Shown: positions 46,755-56,726, counted from the stretch's first letter. The stretch: 64,000 bases of DNA from Pseudomonas serbica (GCF_028823535.1 NZ_JAQIYM010000010.1:186001-250000), one strand, 5' to 3'. Made by a program: numbers and translations. The notes: generated from the letters alone by a model not told the origin.

Positions 46755-47558
46755 TCAGCGTTCGGGCGCAATCAATTGGCACAACTTTGCAGTCGCCTCA
46801 ACCATCTGCCCACTCGGCCGCTCCAGCCCCTTGTCCGGCACCAACCGCAACTGCCCCTGCCGCACCGCCGCTACCTGCGGCCAAAGCTTCCACGCATCCA
46901 GTTGCGCCTGATCACCGGCCAGAATCACCTCGGGATCGCGCTGCAGGACCGCTTCGACACTGATCTGCGGCGCAGGGATTGTCTGGTCGCTGAACATGTT
47001 TTGCGCCCCGCACACTTCGAGCGCAGCGCTGATGATCTGCCCACCGCCCACGGTATAAAGTGGCCGGTCCCAGACCTGATAGAACACCCGCAACGGCTGA
47101 TCGCGCCTGTAGCGCTGACGCAGTTCGGCCAGGCGCTGCCGCAAGCCGCCGGCCAGCGCAGCCCCACGCTCAGGTCGCCCCAGCTGCAAGGCAATCGCCT
47201 CGATCTGCGTGGTGAGTTGTTCGAAATCATGCGGTTCGGCGACGTAGGTCGGGATGCCCAGGCGCTTGAGTTGCTCACGCTGGGCCGGGCCGACACTGCC
47301 GGGCCACAACAGCAGCAGATCGGGCTTCAGGCTGAGCAGGCGCTCCACGTCCAGCTGGCCGTAACGGCCAACGGAGGGCAAACCCTTGAGTTCGACGAGA
47401 CGCTCGCCAGCGTCCAGCACGCCGACCAGCAAGTCGGCCGAACCCAGCTCGACAACGATTTCGGAAAGTGAAGGTGCAAGACTGACAACCCGCTCGACCG
47501 CCGCGACCGAGCCGCTGCTGGCCAGCAGCAAAATCGCCAGCCAGACCGAGCGCTTCAA
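46755..47558 (-). CDS. btuF: Periplasmic cobalamin-binding protein BtuF
   Basis: Solute-binding protein of the B12 ABC importer, 267 residues. The signal peptide runs [19 protein letters not shown]. The BtuF/FecB-type fold follows: RVVSLAPSLSEIVVELGSADLLVGV, GLPSVGRYGQLDVERLLSLKPDLLL and FYQVWDRPLYTVGGGQIIS. No ATG fits; TTG 47558 overlaps the previous stop (TTGA) and gives exactly the signal peptide, so I use it. BtuCD are not in the window. Confidence 0.9.
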   Translation of the reverse strand: MKRSVWLAILLLASSGSVAAVERVVSLAPSLSEIVVELGSADLLVGVLDAGERLVELKGLPSVGRYGQLDVERLLSLKPDLLLLWPGSVGPAQREQLKRLGIPTYVAEPHDFEQLTTQIEAIALQLGRPERGAALAGGLRQRLAELRQRYRRDQPLRVFYQVWDRPLYTVGGGQIISAALEVCGAQNMFSDQTIPAPQISVEAVLQRDPEVILAGDQAQLDAWKLWPQVAAVRQGQLRLVPDKGLERPSGQMVEATAKLCQLIAPER

Positions 47559-47974
47559 CCGAGCTGGCGCGGAATACGGTAGAGGTAGAACAGCACCGCG
47601 GTCGACAGCGCCAGCAGCATCAGCGGCACCGCTTCGAGGCCGACGAACACCGCCAGTGCAGCGATCCACGCCGGCAGGCCTGCGGCGAGGAACGCCGTGC
47701 GCCGCCTGGCCGCCAGATGGATCCACGCGCCAGGCTCTTCAGGGGTATCGAGGGCTTTCTGGGTGTCGATCAACGCATGTTTGTAACCGCCAAAAAACTT
47801 CAGGCTGACAAACATCGAGGCGACACCGGCGATGAACAAGGGCATCGCCAGCACCGGCAGGATCGCCTCACTCTGACCGAACACGGCATTGATCACGAAC
47901 AGCGGCAACAAGGCCAGCGCCAGGTATTGCCACCAGTTGACGGACAGTCGCCGCCGCACCTGTCCGCGGGTCAC
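47555..47974 (-). CDS. Small membrane protein of unknown function
   Basis: A 139-residue protein with about four hydrophobic segments ([31 protein letters not shown], and two near the C-terminus) and a basic loop. I recognise no family. It begins at GTG 47974, overlapping the ribA stop (GTGA), and ends overlapping the btuF TTG. The tight ribA-this-btuF packing suggests one transcript with coupled translation. Confidence 0.8.
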   Translation of the reverse strand: MTRGQVRRRLSVNWWQYLALALLPLFVINAVFGQSEAILPVLAMPLFIAGVASMFVSLKFFGGYKHALIDTQKALDTPEEPGAWIHLAARRRTAFLAAGLPAWIAALAVFVGLEAVPLMLLALSTAVLFYLYRIPRQLG

Positions 47975-48588
47975 GCCCGGTCTACCTCGCCCTGATGTTC
48001 GTTGCCCATCATGTGATCGAGTTTGCTGGCCTTGGTCGCCAGGTAGAGTTTGTTGTGCGGATTGTGCCCGGTGTGCAGCGGCACGCGCTCAGCGACCACG
48101 ATACCCATGTCGGTCAAGGCTTTGACCTTGCGCGGGTTGTTGGTCATCAGGCGCAGGGATTTCACCCCCAGGTGCTCAAGCATCGGCAGGCACATGGCGT
48201 AGTCACGCTGGTCGGCGGCAAAGCCCAGGCGCTCGTTGGCTTCAACGGTGTCGGCACCGCCGTCCTGCAACTCATAGGCGCGGATCTTGTTCAGCAGGCC
48301 AATGCCACGGCCTTCCTGACGCAAGTACAACAGCACGCCCCGACCTTCACGGGCGATGGCCTGCAGTGCGGCCTCAAGTTGCGAGCCGCAGTCGCAACGC
48401 TGGCTGAACAAGGCATCGCCAGTCAGGCATTCGGAGTGCAATCGGCCGAGTACCGGGGCACCGTCGGCAATCTCACCCAGGCTCAGCACAACGTGCTCGC
48501 GGCCGGTGGCCTCATCGAGAAAGCCGTGCATGATGAATTGCGCAAAAGGCGTTGGCAGCTTGGAAGCGGCGACAAAAACGACAGGCAC
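47971..48588 (-). CDS. ribA: GTP cyclohydrolase II
   Basis: First committed step of riboflavin synthesis: GTP to the diaminopyrimidine, formate and pyrophosphate. The 205-residue protein keeps all zinc ligands in [21 protein letters not shown]. It also keeps [22 protein letters not shown] and [12 protein letters not shown] 48588 is preceded by AGGAGC. It is separate from the main rib cluster and complements the zinc-site-less RibBA at 52031. Confidence 0.96.
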   Translation of the reverse strand: MPVVFVAASKLPTPFAQFIMHGFLDEATGREHVVLSLGEIADGAPVLGRLHSECLTGDALFSQRCDCGSQLEAALQAIAREGRGVLLYLRQEGRGIGLLNKIRAYELQDGGADTVEANERLGFAADQRDYAMCLPMLEHLGVKSLRLMTNNPRKVKALTDMGIVVAERVPLHTGHNPHNKLYLATKASKLDHMMGNEHQGEVDRA

Positions 48589-48711
48589 CGGTGTGCTCCT
48601 GATCTAAAAGTCTGAAGATTCGCAGGCCGGCATTGTAACAGCAGGTTCCAACCGACGCTTAGGCTGAATTATCGGCCATAACAATCAAAAAGTTTGATGT
48701 CTGCCGACAGG

Positions 48712-49449
48712 TTAGTTCTCATCGAAGGGATAGGGTTGCTTCCAGTGTTCGAAGATCGGTTTGAGCTCACCGGTTTTCACCAATTGCGCCATGCGCTGGT
48801 CGAACAACGCCATCAGGCTGCGGGCCGCCGGGGTCTTGGCAAAGCACAGGTACAACGGCAATTCGGCGATATGCGTGCGGCGGAACTGGGAAGGGTCCTT
48901 CGCGCGGCTGAGCACCCAATCGACCTCGGTGAGTGCGTCTATGTAGAAATCGGCGCGGTTCTGCGTCAGCATCGAAACGATGCCGGTGCGCCGTAGCACT
49001 TCGTTGTAGCGGCGGATATTGGGCAGATAATCCTGATAATCGTAGCCACGCACCCACGCCAGGCGGTAATTGCCCAGGGTTTGTGGGGTTGGTTGCGGAT
49101 TGCTGGCCAGGCCCAGGGCATAGATATGGTCGGTATCGAAGTTCCAGCGCGGGTAGAGCACATCGCTGGATTCGCCATGGTAGGAGCCGACACAGGCATC
49201 GACCTCACCGCGCTCAGCCAACCCCATCGAGCGCACATAGGGTTCGCTGCGGATGTCCAGCCTGACCCCCGCCGGCTCGAAGACTTTACGCAACACGTCC
49301 CAACCCAGGCCGTGGCCGTCGGCGGCGGTATAGTCTTCCCAATCTTCGCTGGCCAGATGAATCACCGATGGCGGGGTGGATGCCTCCTCCGCCTGGGCGA
49401 GCGCACCGAACACCGCAAACACCATCGCTACCAACCAGCGTCGAGCCAT
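48712..49449 (-). CDS. Periplasmic solute-binding protein, family 3
   Basis: The 245-residue protein has a signal peptide (VFAVFGALAQA) and the bilobal amino-acid-type binding fold (DWEDYTAADGHGLGWDVLRKVFEPAGVRLDI, then CVGSYHGE). There are no permease or ATPase genes beside it. Stand-alone members of this group can be sensors or orphan binding proteins. Ligand unknown. It ends 123 bp before the ribA start codon and follows pgpA. Confidence 0.83.
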   Translation of the reverse strand: MARRWLVAMVFAVFGALAQAEEASTPPSVIHLASEDWEDYTAADGHGLGWDVLRKVFEPAGVRLDIRSEPYVRSMGLAERGEVDACVGSYHGESSDVLYPRWNFDTDHIYALGLASNPQPTPQTLGNYRLAWVRGYDYQDYLPNIRRYNEVLRRTGIVSMLTQNRADFYIDALTEVDWVLSRAKDPSQFRRTHIAELPLYLCFAKTPAARSLMALFDQRMAQLVKTGELKPIFEHWKQPYPFDEN

Positions 49450-49472
49450 CCCTAGTTCTCCTAATTAATCCC

Positions 49473-49976
49473 TCAGGCGAAGATCCATACCAGCCCCTGC
49501 ATCGCCAGCCAGGCAAATACCCCGGCCAATACATCGTCGAGCATGATGCCGACGCCTCCATGCACATGCCGGTCAACCCAGTGAATCGGCCACGGCTTGA
49601 GAATATCGAAGAAGCGGAACACCAGGAATCCCGCCAACAGCCACTGCCAGCCTTCCGGCACCAGCCACAGGGTGATCCACATTCCGACCATTTCGTCCCA
49701 GACGATACCTTCGTGGTCGTGTACCCGCAAATCGTCGGCCACCTTGCCGCACAGCCAGAAGCCGAACAGCATGGTAATGCCCAGCATCAGCCAGTAACCC
49801 CAGTCGGGCAACATCTGCCATAACGGGATAAAGGGTAGCGCAACCAGCGACCCCCAAGTGCCCGGCGCCTTTGGCAAGGTGCCCGAGCCGAAGCCGAACG
49901 CCAGGAAATGCCAGGGATTGCGCCAGACCGATGGCGGTACGAATTCCGCCGGGACCTGTTTGGGGTGATCTGTCAC
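49473..49976 (-). CDS. pgpA: Phosphatidylglycerophosphatase A
   Basis: Membrane phosphatase that makes phosphatidylglycerol from PGP, 167 residues. The family start GFGSGTLPKAPGTWGSLVALP, the metal-site VHDHEGIVWDEMVGMW and the C-terminal HGGVGIMLDDVLAGVFAW are all present. GTG 49976 overlaps the thiL stop (GTGA). The nusB-thiL-pgpA order is conserved in Gammaproteobacteria. Confidence 0.96.
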   Translation of the reverse strand: MTDHPKQVPAEFVPPSVWRNPWHFLAFGFGSGTLPKAPGTWGSLVALPFIPLWQMLPDWGYWLMLGITMLFGFWLCGKVADDLRVHDHEGIVWDEMVGMWITLWLVPEGWQWLLAGFLVFRFFDILKPWPIHWVDRHVHGGVGIMLDDVLAGVFAWLAMQGLVWIFA

Positions 49977-50938
49977 GGTGTCTCCCGAAAATGTTGATAG
50001 CCCCGGGTTTGCGGGGTGATGTCATGCCCATCGGTATCCAGCAGCGTCACGCCTTGCCCCGCCACGATCCGCCCGACCACATGAATTGGCCAGCCGTCGG
50101 CCACCAATCGAGGTAACTCGACGGACGGTAAGGTGAAGGCCAATACGTAATCGTCTCCACCACTCAGGGCGGCGTTTTGCGCGCCCGGTTGACCGAGGAA
50201 GGCGACCAGGGCTTTCGACAGCGGCAAGCGATCCCGTTCGACCAGCACGCCGACCTTCGACGCCAGGGCGATATGCCCGCAATCGGCGAGCAGCCCGTCG
50301 GAGATATCCATGGCTGAAGTGGCTTTGCCGCGCAACGCCTGCCCAAGGCGAAGCTGCGGTTGTGGTGACCAGTAATGCGCCAGCAGCGGATCGGCGATGG
50401 CGGCTGCTGCGCTACGCTGGCCGAGCACCAGCGGCAAGGCGCCAGCGGCATTGCCCAGCTCACCGCCGACACACAGCAAGTCGCCGGGCCGCGCGCCGCT
50501 GCGGGTCAGGGCCTGGCCACCCGGCACCCGGCCGAACACCGTCATGGTCAGGCTCAATGGACCGCGGGTGGTGTCGCCGCCCACCAGCGCCACGCCGCAG
50601 CTCGAAGCCATGAGGTTCAAGCCACGGGCGTAGGCCTGCAACCAATCGGCGGTCACCGTCGGCAAGGTCAGGGCAAGGGTAAAGGCAATGGGCGTGGCGC
50701 CCATGGCGGCCAGGTCGCTGACCGCAACGGCCAGCGAGCGCTGACCGAGCAGAAACGGATCGCAGGGGTCGGCAAAATGCACACCGGCCACCAACGTATC
50801 GGTAGAAATCGCCAACTGTTCCCCGGGAGGAACAGCCAGCAAGGCGCAGTCGTCACCAATCCCCAGGGCAACGCCTTCGCCGCCCTGGGCACAAGGCGCG
50901 GCGGCGAAGAAATTGCGGATCAGCTCAAATTCGCCCAT
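49973..50938 (-). CDS. thiL: Thiamine-monophosphate kinase
   Basis: Phosphorylates thiamine monophosphate to the active diphosphate. The protein is 321 residues. It starts MGEFELIRNFF, followed by ALGIGDDCALLAVPPGEQLAISTDTLVAGVHF and the Asp-rich SDLAAMGATP. ATG 50938 is used because family members begin with GEFELI; the frame is open nine codons further upstream. Dxs in the same window needs this cofactor. Confidence 0.96.
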   Translation of the reverse strand: MGEFELIRNFFAAAPCAQGGEGVALGIGDDCALLAVPPGEQLAISTDTLVAGVHFADPCDPFLLGQRSLAVAVSDLAAMGATPIAFTLALTLPTVTADWLQAYARGLNLMASSCGVALVGGDTTRGPLSLTMTVFGRVPGGQALTRSGARPGDLLCVGGELGNAAGALPLVLGQRSAAAAIADPLLAHYWSPQPQLRLGQALRGKATSAMDISDGLLADCGHIALASKVGVLVERDRLPLSKALVAFLGQPGAQNAALSGGDDYVLAFTLPSVELPRLVADGWPIHVVGRIVAGQGVTLLDTDGHDITPQTRGYQHFRETP

Positions 50939-50965
50939 GGCTGAGACAAAGTGCTCAAGCGCCAA

Positions 50966-51466
50966 TCAGCGCTTGAACGCCTTCACTTCAGCTTCACGCA
51001 GACGCGGGGCCAGTTTGTCGAGCACACCGTTGACGAACTTGTGACCGTCGGTGGAACCGAAGACCTTGGCCAGTTCGATGCCTTCGTTGATCACAACGCG
51101 GTACGGCACGTCGACGCGCTTGAGCAGCTCCCAGGTGGACAGGCGCAGAACCGCCAGTTCAACCGGGTCCAGCTCTTCGATGGTCAAGTCCAGGCAAGGC
51201 GTGAGCGCCGTGTCGATTTCGGTCTTGAACTGCGGCACCCCGTGCAGGATCTCGCGGAAGTAGGCACCGTCGACATCGGTGAAATCGTTATCGACCCGGA
51301 ACTGCGCTTCGATCTCGTTCAGCGACTGCTTGGCCATGTGCCATTGGTACAGCGCCTGAGTCGCGAGCTGACGGGCTTCGCGACGCTTGACGCTTTTCGA
51401 TGGCTTGCCAGCATCCGCAGGTTTTGGATCGCGCGGGTTGAAACGATCGCTTTCGTCGCTAATCAC
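50966..51466 (-). CDS. nusB: Transcription antitermination factor NusB
   Basis: Binds boxA RNA with NusE (S10) in rRNA antitermination. The 166-residue protein has a charged N-terminal extension of about 28 residues. The helical core follows ([19 protein letters not shown], and later [25 protein letters not shown]). GTG 51466 overlaps the ribH stop. Confidence 0.97.
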   Translation of the reverse strand: MISDESDRFNPRDPKPADAGKPSKSVKRREARQLATQALYQWHMAKQSLNEIEAQFRVDNDFTDVDGAYFREILHGVPQFKTEIDTALTPCLDLTIEELDPVELAVLRLSTWELLKRVDVPYRVVINEGIELAKVFGSTDGHKFVNGVLDKLAPRLREAEVKAFKR

Positions 51467-51939
51467 TTGGCCTCCAACTGCGCCAGCAGGCTGACCATTT
51501 CCAGAGCGGACAGGGCAGCTTCGGCACCTTTGTTACCGGCCTTGGTGCCGGAACGTTCGATGGCTTGCTCGATGGAATCAACGGTCAGGACGCCGAAAGC
51601 GACCGGCACGCCGAACTCCATGGACACCTGGGCCAGGCCTTTGGTGCACTCGCCAGCCACGTATTCGAAGTGCGGAGTACCGCCACGAATGACCGCGCCC
51701 AGGGCGATGATTGCCGCGAACTCGCCCTTCTGAGCGACTTTCTGCGCAACCAGCGGGATTTCGAAGGCGCCAGGCGCGCGGATGATGGTGATGTCGCTTT
51801 CGCTCACGCCATGGCGAACCAGGGCATCAACAGCACCGCTGACCAGGCTTTCAACGACGAAACTGTTGAAACGGCCCACTACCAGAGCATAGCGGCCTTT
51901 AGGGGCGATGAAGGTACCTTCGATGGTCTTCAGGGTCAT
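51463..51939 (-). CDS. ribH: 6,7-dimethyl-8-ribityllumazine synthase
   Basis: Penultimate enzyme of riboflavin synthesis, 158 residues, assembling into oligomeric shells. Visible motifs are [27 protein letters not shown] and [17 protein letters not shown] with the catalytic His. It lies between ribBA and nusB. Confidence 0.97.
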   Translation of the reverse strand: MTLKTIEGTFIAPKGRYALVVGRFNSFVVESLVSGAVDALVRHGVSESDITIIRAPGAFEIPLVAQKVAQKGEFAAIIALGAVIRGGTPHFEYVAGECTKGLAQVSMEFGVPVAFGVLTVDSIEQAIERSGTKAGNKGAEAALSALEMVSLLAQLEAK

Positions 51940-52030
51940 TCGATAGATCTCTTAAAGAGCCGGGACGCGTTTCGTACGCGCCCCTCAGTGATATTTGAAC
52001 CGCGAATACAGGCCCGGATACGACCGGTCA

Positions 52031-53122
52031 TTATTCGGAGGGCACGTATTCTACAACTTCCAGATCGAAACCGGATATCGCATTAAATTTCATCGGTGCC
52101 GACATCAGGCGCATTTTACGTACACCCAGGTCGCGCAGGATCTGCGAACCGGCACCCACAGTGCTGTAGGTAGTCGGTTTTTTCACCGCCGCGTGGTCGG
52201 CGGTTTCGCGGATATGCGCCAGCAACACGTCGCCATCGAGCGGGTGTCCGAGCAACAACACCACGCCACTGCCAGCCTCGGCAACCGCGGACATGGCGGC
52301 GCGCAGGCTCCAGCGGCCCGGCTGCTTGACCATCAACAGGTCGCGCAGCGGGTCCATGTTGTGTACGCGAACCAGAGTCGGTTCTTCGGCACATACATTG
52401 CCCAGGGTCAGGGCCATGTGCACGTCGCCTTCAACGGAGTCACGATAGGTCACCAGGTTGAATTGGCCCAGTTCGCTGTCCAGAGGCTGCTCGGCAATCC
52501 GCTGAACGGTACGTTCGTGGATCATCCGGTAGTGAATCAGGTCGGCGATGGTACCGATCTTGATGTTGTGCTCGGCAGCGAAAGCTTCCAGTTCAGCGCG
52601 ACGGGACATGGTGCCGTCGTCGTTCATCACCTCGCAAATCACCCCGCTCGGCTCGAAACCGGCCATGCGCGCCAAGTCACACGCGGCTTCGGTGTGGCCA
52701 GCACGGGCCAGGGTGCCACCGGCCTGGGCCATCAGCGGGAATATGTGGCCGGGGCTGACGATATCTTCAGCCTTGGCATCACGGGCGGCGGCAGCCTGCA
52801 CGGTGCGCGCACGGTCGGCGGCGGAGATGCCGGTGGTAACGCCGGTGGCCGCTTCGATCGACACGGTGAACTTGGTGCCGAAGCCGGAACCGTTGCGCGG
52901 CGCCATCAGCGGCAGCTTGAGCAGCTCGCAGCGCTCGCGGGTCATCGGCATGCAGATCAGGCCACGGGCGTGCTTGGCCATGAAGTTGATGTGTTCGGGC
53001 TGGCAGCACTCGGCGGCCATGATCAGGTCGCCTTCGTTCTCGCGGTCTTCGTCATCCATGAGGATGACCATCTTGCCTTGGCGGATGTCTTCAACCAGTT
53101 CTTCGATGCTATTGAGCGCCAC
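52031..53122 (-). CDS. ribBA: DHBP synthase with degenerate GTP cyclohydrolase II domain
   Basis: The N-terminal half (about residues 1-205) is an intact 3,4-dihydroxy-2-butanone-4-phosphate synthase: MDDEDRENEGDLIMAAE and AGHTEAACDLARMAG. The C-terminal half (about 210-363) has the cyclohydrolase II fold but lacks the zinc-binding Cys motif; the matching stretch reads HNMDPLRDLLMVKQPGRWSL. The second half should therefore be inactive, with RibA (47971) supplying that activity. GTG 53122 is the start used. Confidence 0.94.
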   Translation of the reverse strand: MALNSIEELVEDIRQGKMVILMDDEDRENEGDLIMAAECCQPEHINFMAKHARGLICMPMTRERCELLKLPLMAPRNGSGFGTKFTVSIEAATGVTTGISAADRARTVQAAAARDAKAEDIVSPGHIFPLMAQAGGTLARAGHTEAACDLARMAGFEPSGVICEVMNDDGTMSRRAELEAFAAEHNIKIGTIADLIHYRMIHERTVQRIAEQPLDSELGQFNLVTYRDSVEGDVHMALTLGNVCAEEPTLVRVHNMDPLRDLLMVKQPGRWSLRAAMSAVAEAGSGVVLLLGHPLDGDVLLAHIRETADHAAVKKPTTYSTVGAGSQILRDLGVRKMRLMSAPMKFNAISGFDLEVVEYVPSE

Positions 53123-53152
53123 TAGGCACCCCCCTTCTTTCGAAATTAGAGC

Positions 53153-53818
53153 TCAGGATTTGAGGTAGCCGTTTTGGGCCAGAAAGCTTTCAGTGATAGT
53201 GCTGCCAGCCGTTGGCTCAGCGGCCTTGTCGCCCAGCAGCAAGCGCTCCAGGTAACGGGCCAGCAAATCCACTTCCAGGTTCACACGGCGACCCGGCTGG
53301 TACGACGCCATGATGGTTTCGCTCAAGGTGTGCGGAATGATGGTCAACAGGAACTCGGCGCCATCGACCGCGTTCACGGTCAGGCTGGTGCCGTCGACGG
53401 TGATCGAGCCTTTATGGGCGATGTACTTGGCCAGGTCCTTCGGCGCGCGAATGCGAAACTCCACGGCACGCGCGTTCTCGGTACGGGCAACCACTTCGCC
53501 CACGCCGTCGACGTGACCGCTGACCAGGTGCCCGCCAAGGCGAGTGGTCGGGGTCAGGGCTTTTTCCAGATTGACCGGGCTGCCGCTTTTGAGGTCGTTC
53601 ATGGCGGTGCAGTCGAGGGTTTCGCGGCTGACGTCAGCCGCAAATCCGTTGCCCGGCAGTTCAACCGCCGTCAGGCACACGCCGTTGACCGCGATGCTGT
53701 CACCCAGCTTGACGTCGCTCAGGTCGAGCTTGCCGGTTTCGACGTGAACCCGCACATCACCGCCCTTTGGGGTCAATGCACGAATACTGCCGATGGATTC
53801 GATGATGCCGGTAAACAT
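53153..53818 (-). CDS. ribE: Riboflavin synthase alpha chain
   Basis: Dismutates two lumazines to riboflavin, 221 residues with two similar barrel domains. MFTGIIESIGSI starts the first and THKGSITVDGTSLTVNAV marks the second. GAGGAGAACCTC precedes ATG 53818. Between ribD and ribBA. Confidence 0.97.
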   Translation of the reverse strand: MFTGIIESIGSIRALTPKGGDVRVHVETGKLDLSDVKLGDSIAVNGVCLTAVELPGNGFAADVSRETLDCTAMNDLKSGSPVNLEKALTPTTRLGGHLVSGHVDGVGEVVARTENARAVEFRIRAPKDLAKYIAHKGSITVDGTSLTVNAVDGAEFLLTIIPHTLSETIMASYQPGRRVNLEVDLLARYLERLLLGDKAAEPTAGSTITESFLAQNGYLKS

Positions 53819-53865
53819 GAGGTTCTCCTCGAGAACAAAGCCAGCGCTGTAGCGATGGCCGGAAA

Positions 53866-54999
53866 TTATACGCTTGCTGCTGGCGAAGGAATGGCAGTGA
53901 CCCGCCAGTCATCGCCAACTGCACGAATTTCAGTAATCTTGAGTTGCGGCGCATCCTTCATTTGCGCAAGCGGCCAATCCAGCAGCGGCCGTGCGCTAGA
54001 ACCAAGGAACTTGCCGGCGATGAATATCTGGAACTCGTCCACCAACCCCAACTGGGCGAAAGCACCGGCCAGCCGTGGTCCGGCCTCGACCAATACCTCG
54101 TTGACACCTCGGTTGGCGAGTTCGACCAGAAGCTGACGCAGATCGACCTGACCGTCATAGCCGGGCACGATCAAGCATTCCGGGCCATTGGCGTATTGCT
54201 CTTCTACCGCGACGCAGGTAGCGACAAGCGCCGGGCCGGCCTTGAAAAACGGCGCATCCAGCGGCACCCGCAGACGCCCGTCGACCAGTACACGCAGCGG
54301 CGGACGGCTCATCACCAGCGCGGTTTGCCCGACGTCCAGGCCCAGCTCATCGGCACGCACGGTCAGGCGAGCGTTGTCCGCCAGCACGGTGTCGGCCCCG
54401 GTCAGCACCACACTGGCCTGGGCACGCAGGCGTTGCACCGCCGAACGCGCCGCGGGCCCGGTGATCCACTGGCTTTCGCCGCTTTCCATCGCCGTGCGAC
54501 CGTCCAGGCTCATGGCCAGCTTGACCCGCACGAACGGCAAGCCGTGTTCCATACGCTTGAGGAAACCCTGATTGAGCTTGCGCGCCTCACCCTCCAGCAC
54601 ACCACTGTCGGTGGCGATGCCGGCCTCGGCCAGGCGTTGCAGACCACGACCGGCCACTTCCGGGTTCGGGTCCTGCATCGCCGCCACGACCCGCGCCACT
54701 CCGGCGTTGACCAACGCATCGGCGCAAGGAGGCGTGCGACCGTGGTGACTGCAGGGTTCGAGGGTCACGTAGGCCGTAGCCCCCCGGGCCAGCTCACCGG
54801 CGGCGCGCAAGGCGTGGACTTCGGCATGAGGTTCGCCGGCGCGTTCGTGCCAGCCTTCGCCGACGATCTGCCCGTCGCGTACGATCACGCAGCCGACTCG
54901 CGGGTTGGGATGAGTCGTGTAATGGCCCTTGCGCGCCAGTTCCAGGGCACGGGCCATGTAATGGGCGTCGAGGATGGCAAGTTCGGCGGACGTGGTCAT
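53866..54999 (-). CDS. ribD: Riboflavin deaminase/reductase
   Basis: Bifunctional second and third steps of riboflavin synthesis, 377 residues. The N-terminal deaminase has the zinc motifs [11 protein letters not shown] and [18 protein letters not shown]. The C-terminal reductase starts near [26 protein letters not shown] 54999 overlaps the nrdR stop by 4 bp. Confidence 0.97.
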   Translation of the reverse strand: MTTSAELAILDAHYMARALELARKGHYTTHPNPRVGCVIVRDGQIVGEGWHERAGEPHAEVHALRAAGELARGATAYVTLEPCSHHGRTPPCADALVNAGVARVVAAMQDPNPEVAGRGLQRLAEAGIATDSGVLEGEARKLNQGFLKRMEHGLPFVRVKLAMSLDGRTAMESGESQWITGPAARSAVQRLRAQASVVLTGADTVLADNARLTVRADELGLDVGQTALVMSRPPLRVLVDGRLRVPLDAPFFKAGPALVATCVAVEEQYANGPECLIVPGYDGQVDLRQLLVELANRGVNEVLVEAGPRLAGAFAQLGLVDEFQIFIAGKFLGSSARPLLDWPLAQMKDAPQLKITEIRAVGDDWRVTAIPSPAASV

Positions 55000-55460
55000 T
55001 CTTTCACCGGTTCCCGGGCCAGGCGATCGATCTCTTCGCGGAACTCGTTGAGGTCCTGGAAGCGGCGATACACCGAAGCGAAGCGGATGTAGGCGACTTC
55101 GTCGAGCTTTTGCAACTCGGCCATCACCAACTCACCGACCACGAGGGACTTGACCTCGCGCTCGCCGGTGGCGCGCAGTTTGTGTTTGATGTGCACCAGC
55201 GACGATTCGAGGCGCTCGACACTCACCGGGCGCTTTTCCAACGCCCGTTGCATGCCGGCGCGGAGTTTTTCTTCGTCGAACGGCTGGCGACTGCCGTCGG
55301 TTTTGATCAGGCGCGGCAACACCAGTTCAGCGGTTTCGAACGTCGTGAAACGTTCGCCGCAGGCCAGGCATTCACGCCGGCGGCGCACCTGTTCGCCCTC
55401 GGCGACCAGACGCGAGTCGATGACCTTGGTGTCGTTGGCACCGCAGAAGGGACAGTGCAT
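54996..55460 (-). CDS. nrdR: Transcriptional repressor NrdR
   Basis: ATP/dATP-sensing repressor of ribonucleotide reductase genes. The 154-residue protein starts [18 protein letters not shown] with a zinc ribbon (CPFC and CLAC), followed by an ATP-cone ([21 protein letters not shown]). ATG 55460 is chosen because the zinc ribbon begins there; the frame extends 19 codons upstream. It is the first gene of the nrdR-rib-nusB block. Confidence 0.97.
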   Translation of the reverse strand: MHCPFCGANDTKVIDSRLVAEGEQVRRRRECLACGERFTTFETAELVLPRLIKTDGSRQPFDEEKLRAGMQRALEKRPVSVERLESSLVHIKHKLRATGEREVKSLVVGELVMAELQKLDEVAYIRFASVYRRFQDLNEFREEIDRLAREPVKE

Positions 55461-55578
55461 GGTGGCAGGCAACAAAAAAAGGGAGGGCCATGGTAGCGCA
55501 TCCCCGTGGCAAGACAAGCCATAGGGTTTGCGGTATACAGATTGGCTATAAATGGATTACGTGTTGCCGGAGCCGCAA

Positions 55579-56043
55579 ATGTCCCTGAGACCACTCGTTT
55601 TGCTCAGTTTTTTCAGCCTGTTGGTCGCCTGCAGCAGCGATGCACCCCAGCCCCAGCCGCCAACGCCAGGCCCTGCACCGGAACAGGCGCAGAAAAAAGC
55701 CCGGGAATCGGCGAACCTCGGCCCGTTGCCGGCCTATCAGCGCGAATTGAGCGGTACGCTGCAAGGTGTGCCGGCAGGTGCTGAAGTGGAACTGGCGCTG
55801 CTGGTGATCGACGAAAAAGATCGTCCACAGCAATTGCTTGCCAGTTCGAGCTTGATCGGCAACAACCAGGTGCTGCCATTTCACCTGCGCTTCAACCCGG
55901 AATCGTTTCCAGCCGGCGCCCGCGTAGAACTGCGTGGCCGCGCCAGCCAGTCCGGCCAATTGATTCTGCATCTGCCGTCACAGCCGATTACCCAGCCGAC
56001 CACCCAGGCCCTGGGCCAACTGCAATTCGTCAAAGCCCCATGA
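55579..56043 (+). CDS. YbaY family lipoprotein
   Basis: The 154-residue lipoprotein has lipobox LVAC and a Pro/Gln-rich linker, then a YbaY-type beta domain (RELSGTLQGVPAGAEVELALLVI, FHLRFNPESFPAGARVELRGRA). In E. coli YbaY is a glycolipoprotein of unknown role. Its stop overlaps the methyltransferase start (CATGAT). Confidence 0.85.
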   Translation: MSLRPLVLLSFFSLLVACSSDAPQPQPPTPGPAPEQAQKKARESANLGPLPAYQRELSGTLQGVPAGAEVELALLVIDEKDRPQQLLASSSLIGNNQVLPFHLRFNPESFPAGARVELRGRASQSGQLILHLPSQPITQPTTQALGQLQFVKAP

Positions 56044-56696
56044 TTGCACCGTACGACCTGCAACAGGCCTTGGGTGAACTGCTGGGTGAAGCGCGACTGG
56101 TCGCCTGTGAATTACCGGGGACCGATCTGAAGTTGTGGCTGATCGATGGCGACAACATGGACCGCGCCTTCAGCCCGGAAGAAACCCGGCGGATTCTGCA
56201 TGAACCGCCGTACTGGAGTTTCTGCTGGGCCAGCGGACTGGCGGTGGCGCGTTATCTCGCCGACTTCCCGGAGTGGGTCAAGGGCAAGCGTGTACTGGAT
56301 TTCGGCGCAGGCTCCGGTGTCGCCGGGATTGCCGCGGTGAAGGCCGGCGCGCTGGAAGTGGTGGCTTGCGACCTTGATCCGCTGGCGATTGCCGCCTGTC
56401 GGGCGAATGCCGAACTCAATGACGTGCAGCTTGATTACTCGACGGATTTTTTCGCCGAGGCCGATCGCTTTGATCTGATCCTGGTGGCTGACGTGCTGTA
56501 CGACCGGGCGAATTTGCCGTTGCTCGATGAGTTCCTGAGTCGCGGCAAAGAGGCACTGGTGGCGGATTCCCGTGTGAGGGATTTCCGTCATCCGCTGTAT
56601 CAGCGCATCGAAATGCTCGAAGCCATGACCCTGCCGGACCTGGCCGAGCCACACGAGTTTCGGCATGTGAGCCTGTACCACGCCTCTCGGCCTTGA
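56040..56696 (+). CDS. Class I methyltransferase, Nnt1/ETFBKMT-like
   Basis: The 218-residue SAM-dependent enzyme has motif I VLDFGAGSGVAGIAAVKAGA, the acidic ACDLDPLAIAACRANAELN, and the post-motif LILVADVLYDRANLPLLDEFL. This seven-strand layout is shared with protein-lysine methyltransferases such as ETFBKMT. Substrate unknown. ATG 56040 overlaps the previous stop by 4 bp. Confidence 0.85.
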   Translation: MIAPYDLQQALGELLGEARLVACELPGTDLKLWLIDGDNMDRAFSPEETRRILHEPPYWSFCWASGLAVARYLADFPEWVKGKRVLDFGAGSGVAGIAAVKAGALEVVACDLDPLAIAACRANAELNDVQLDYSTDFFAEADRFDLILVADVLYDRANLPLLDEFLSRGKEALVADSRVRDFRHPLYQRIEMLEAMTLPDLAEPHEFRHVSLYHASRP

Positions 56697-56726
56697 TCGT
56701 TCCCACACTCCAGCATGGGAACGATC
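56695..56726. repeat. Palindromic repeat, GATCGTTCCCA type
   Basis: An 11-bp inverted repeat (GATCGTTCCCA / TGGGAACGATC) with a 10-bp loop begins at the methyltransferase stop codon. The same arms recur at 62432-62462. It has no T-tract. Confidence 0.8.

Noticed and set aside
53119-53152. FMN riboswitch before ribBA or ribE
   Set aside because: The intergenic gaps (about 30-50 bp) are far too short for an RFN element and no such fold is visible.
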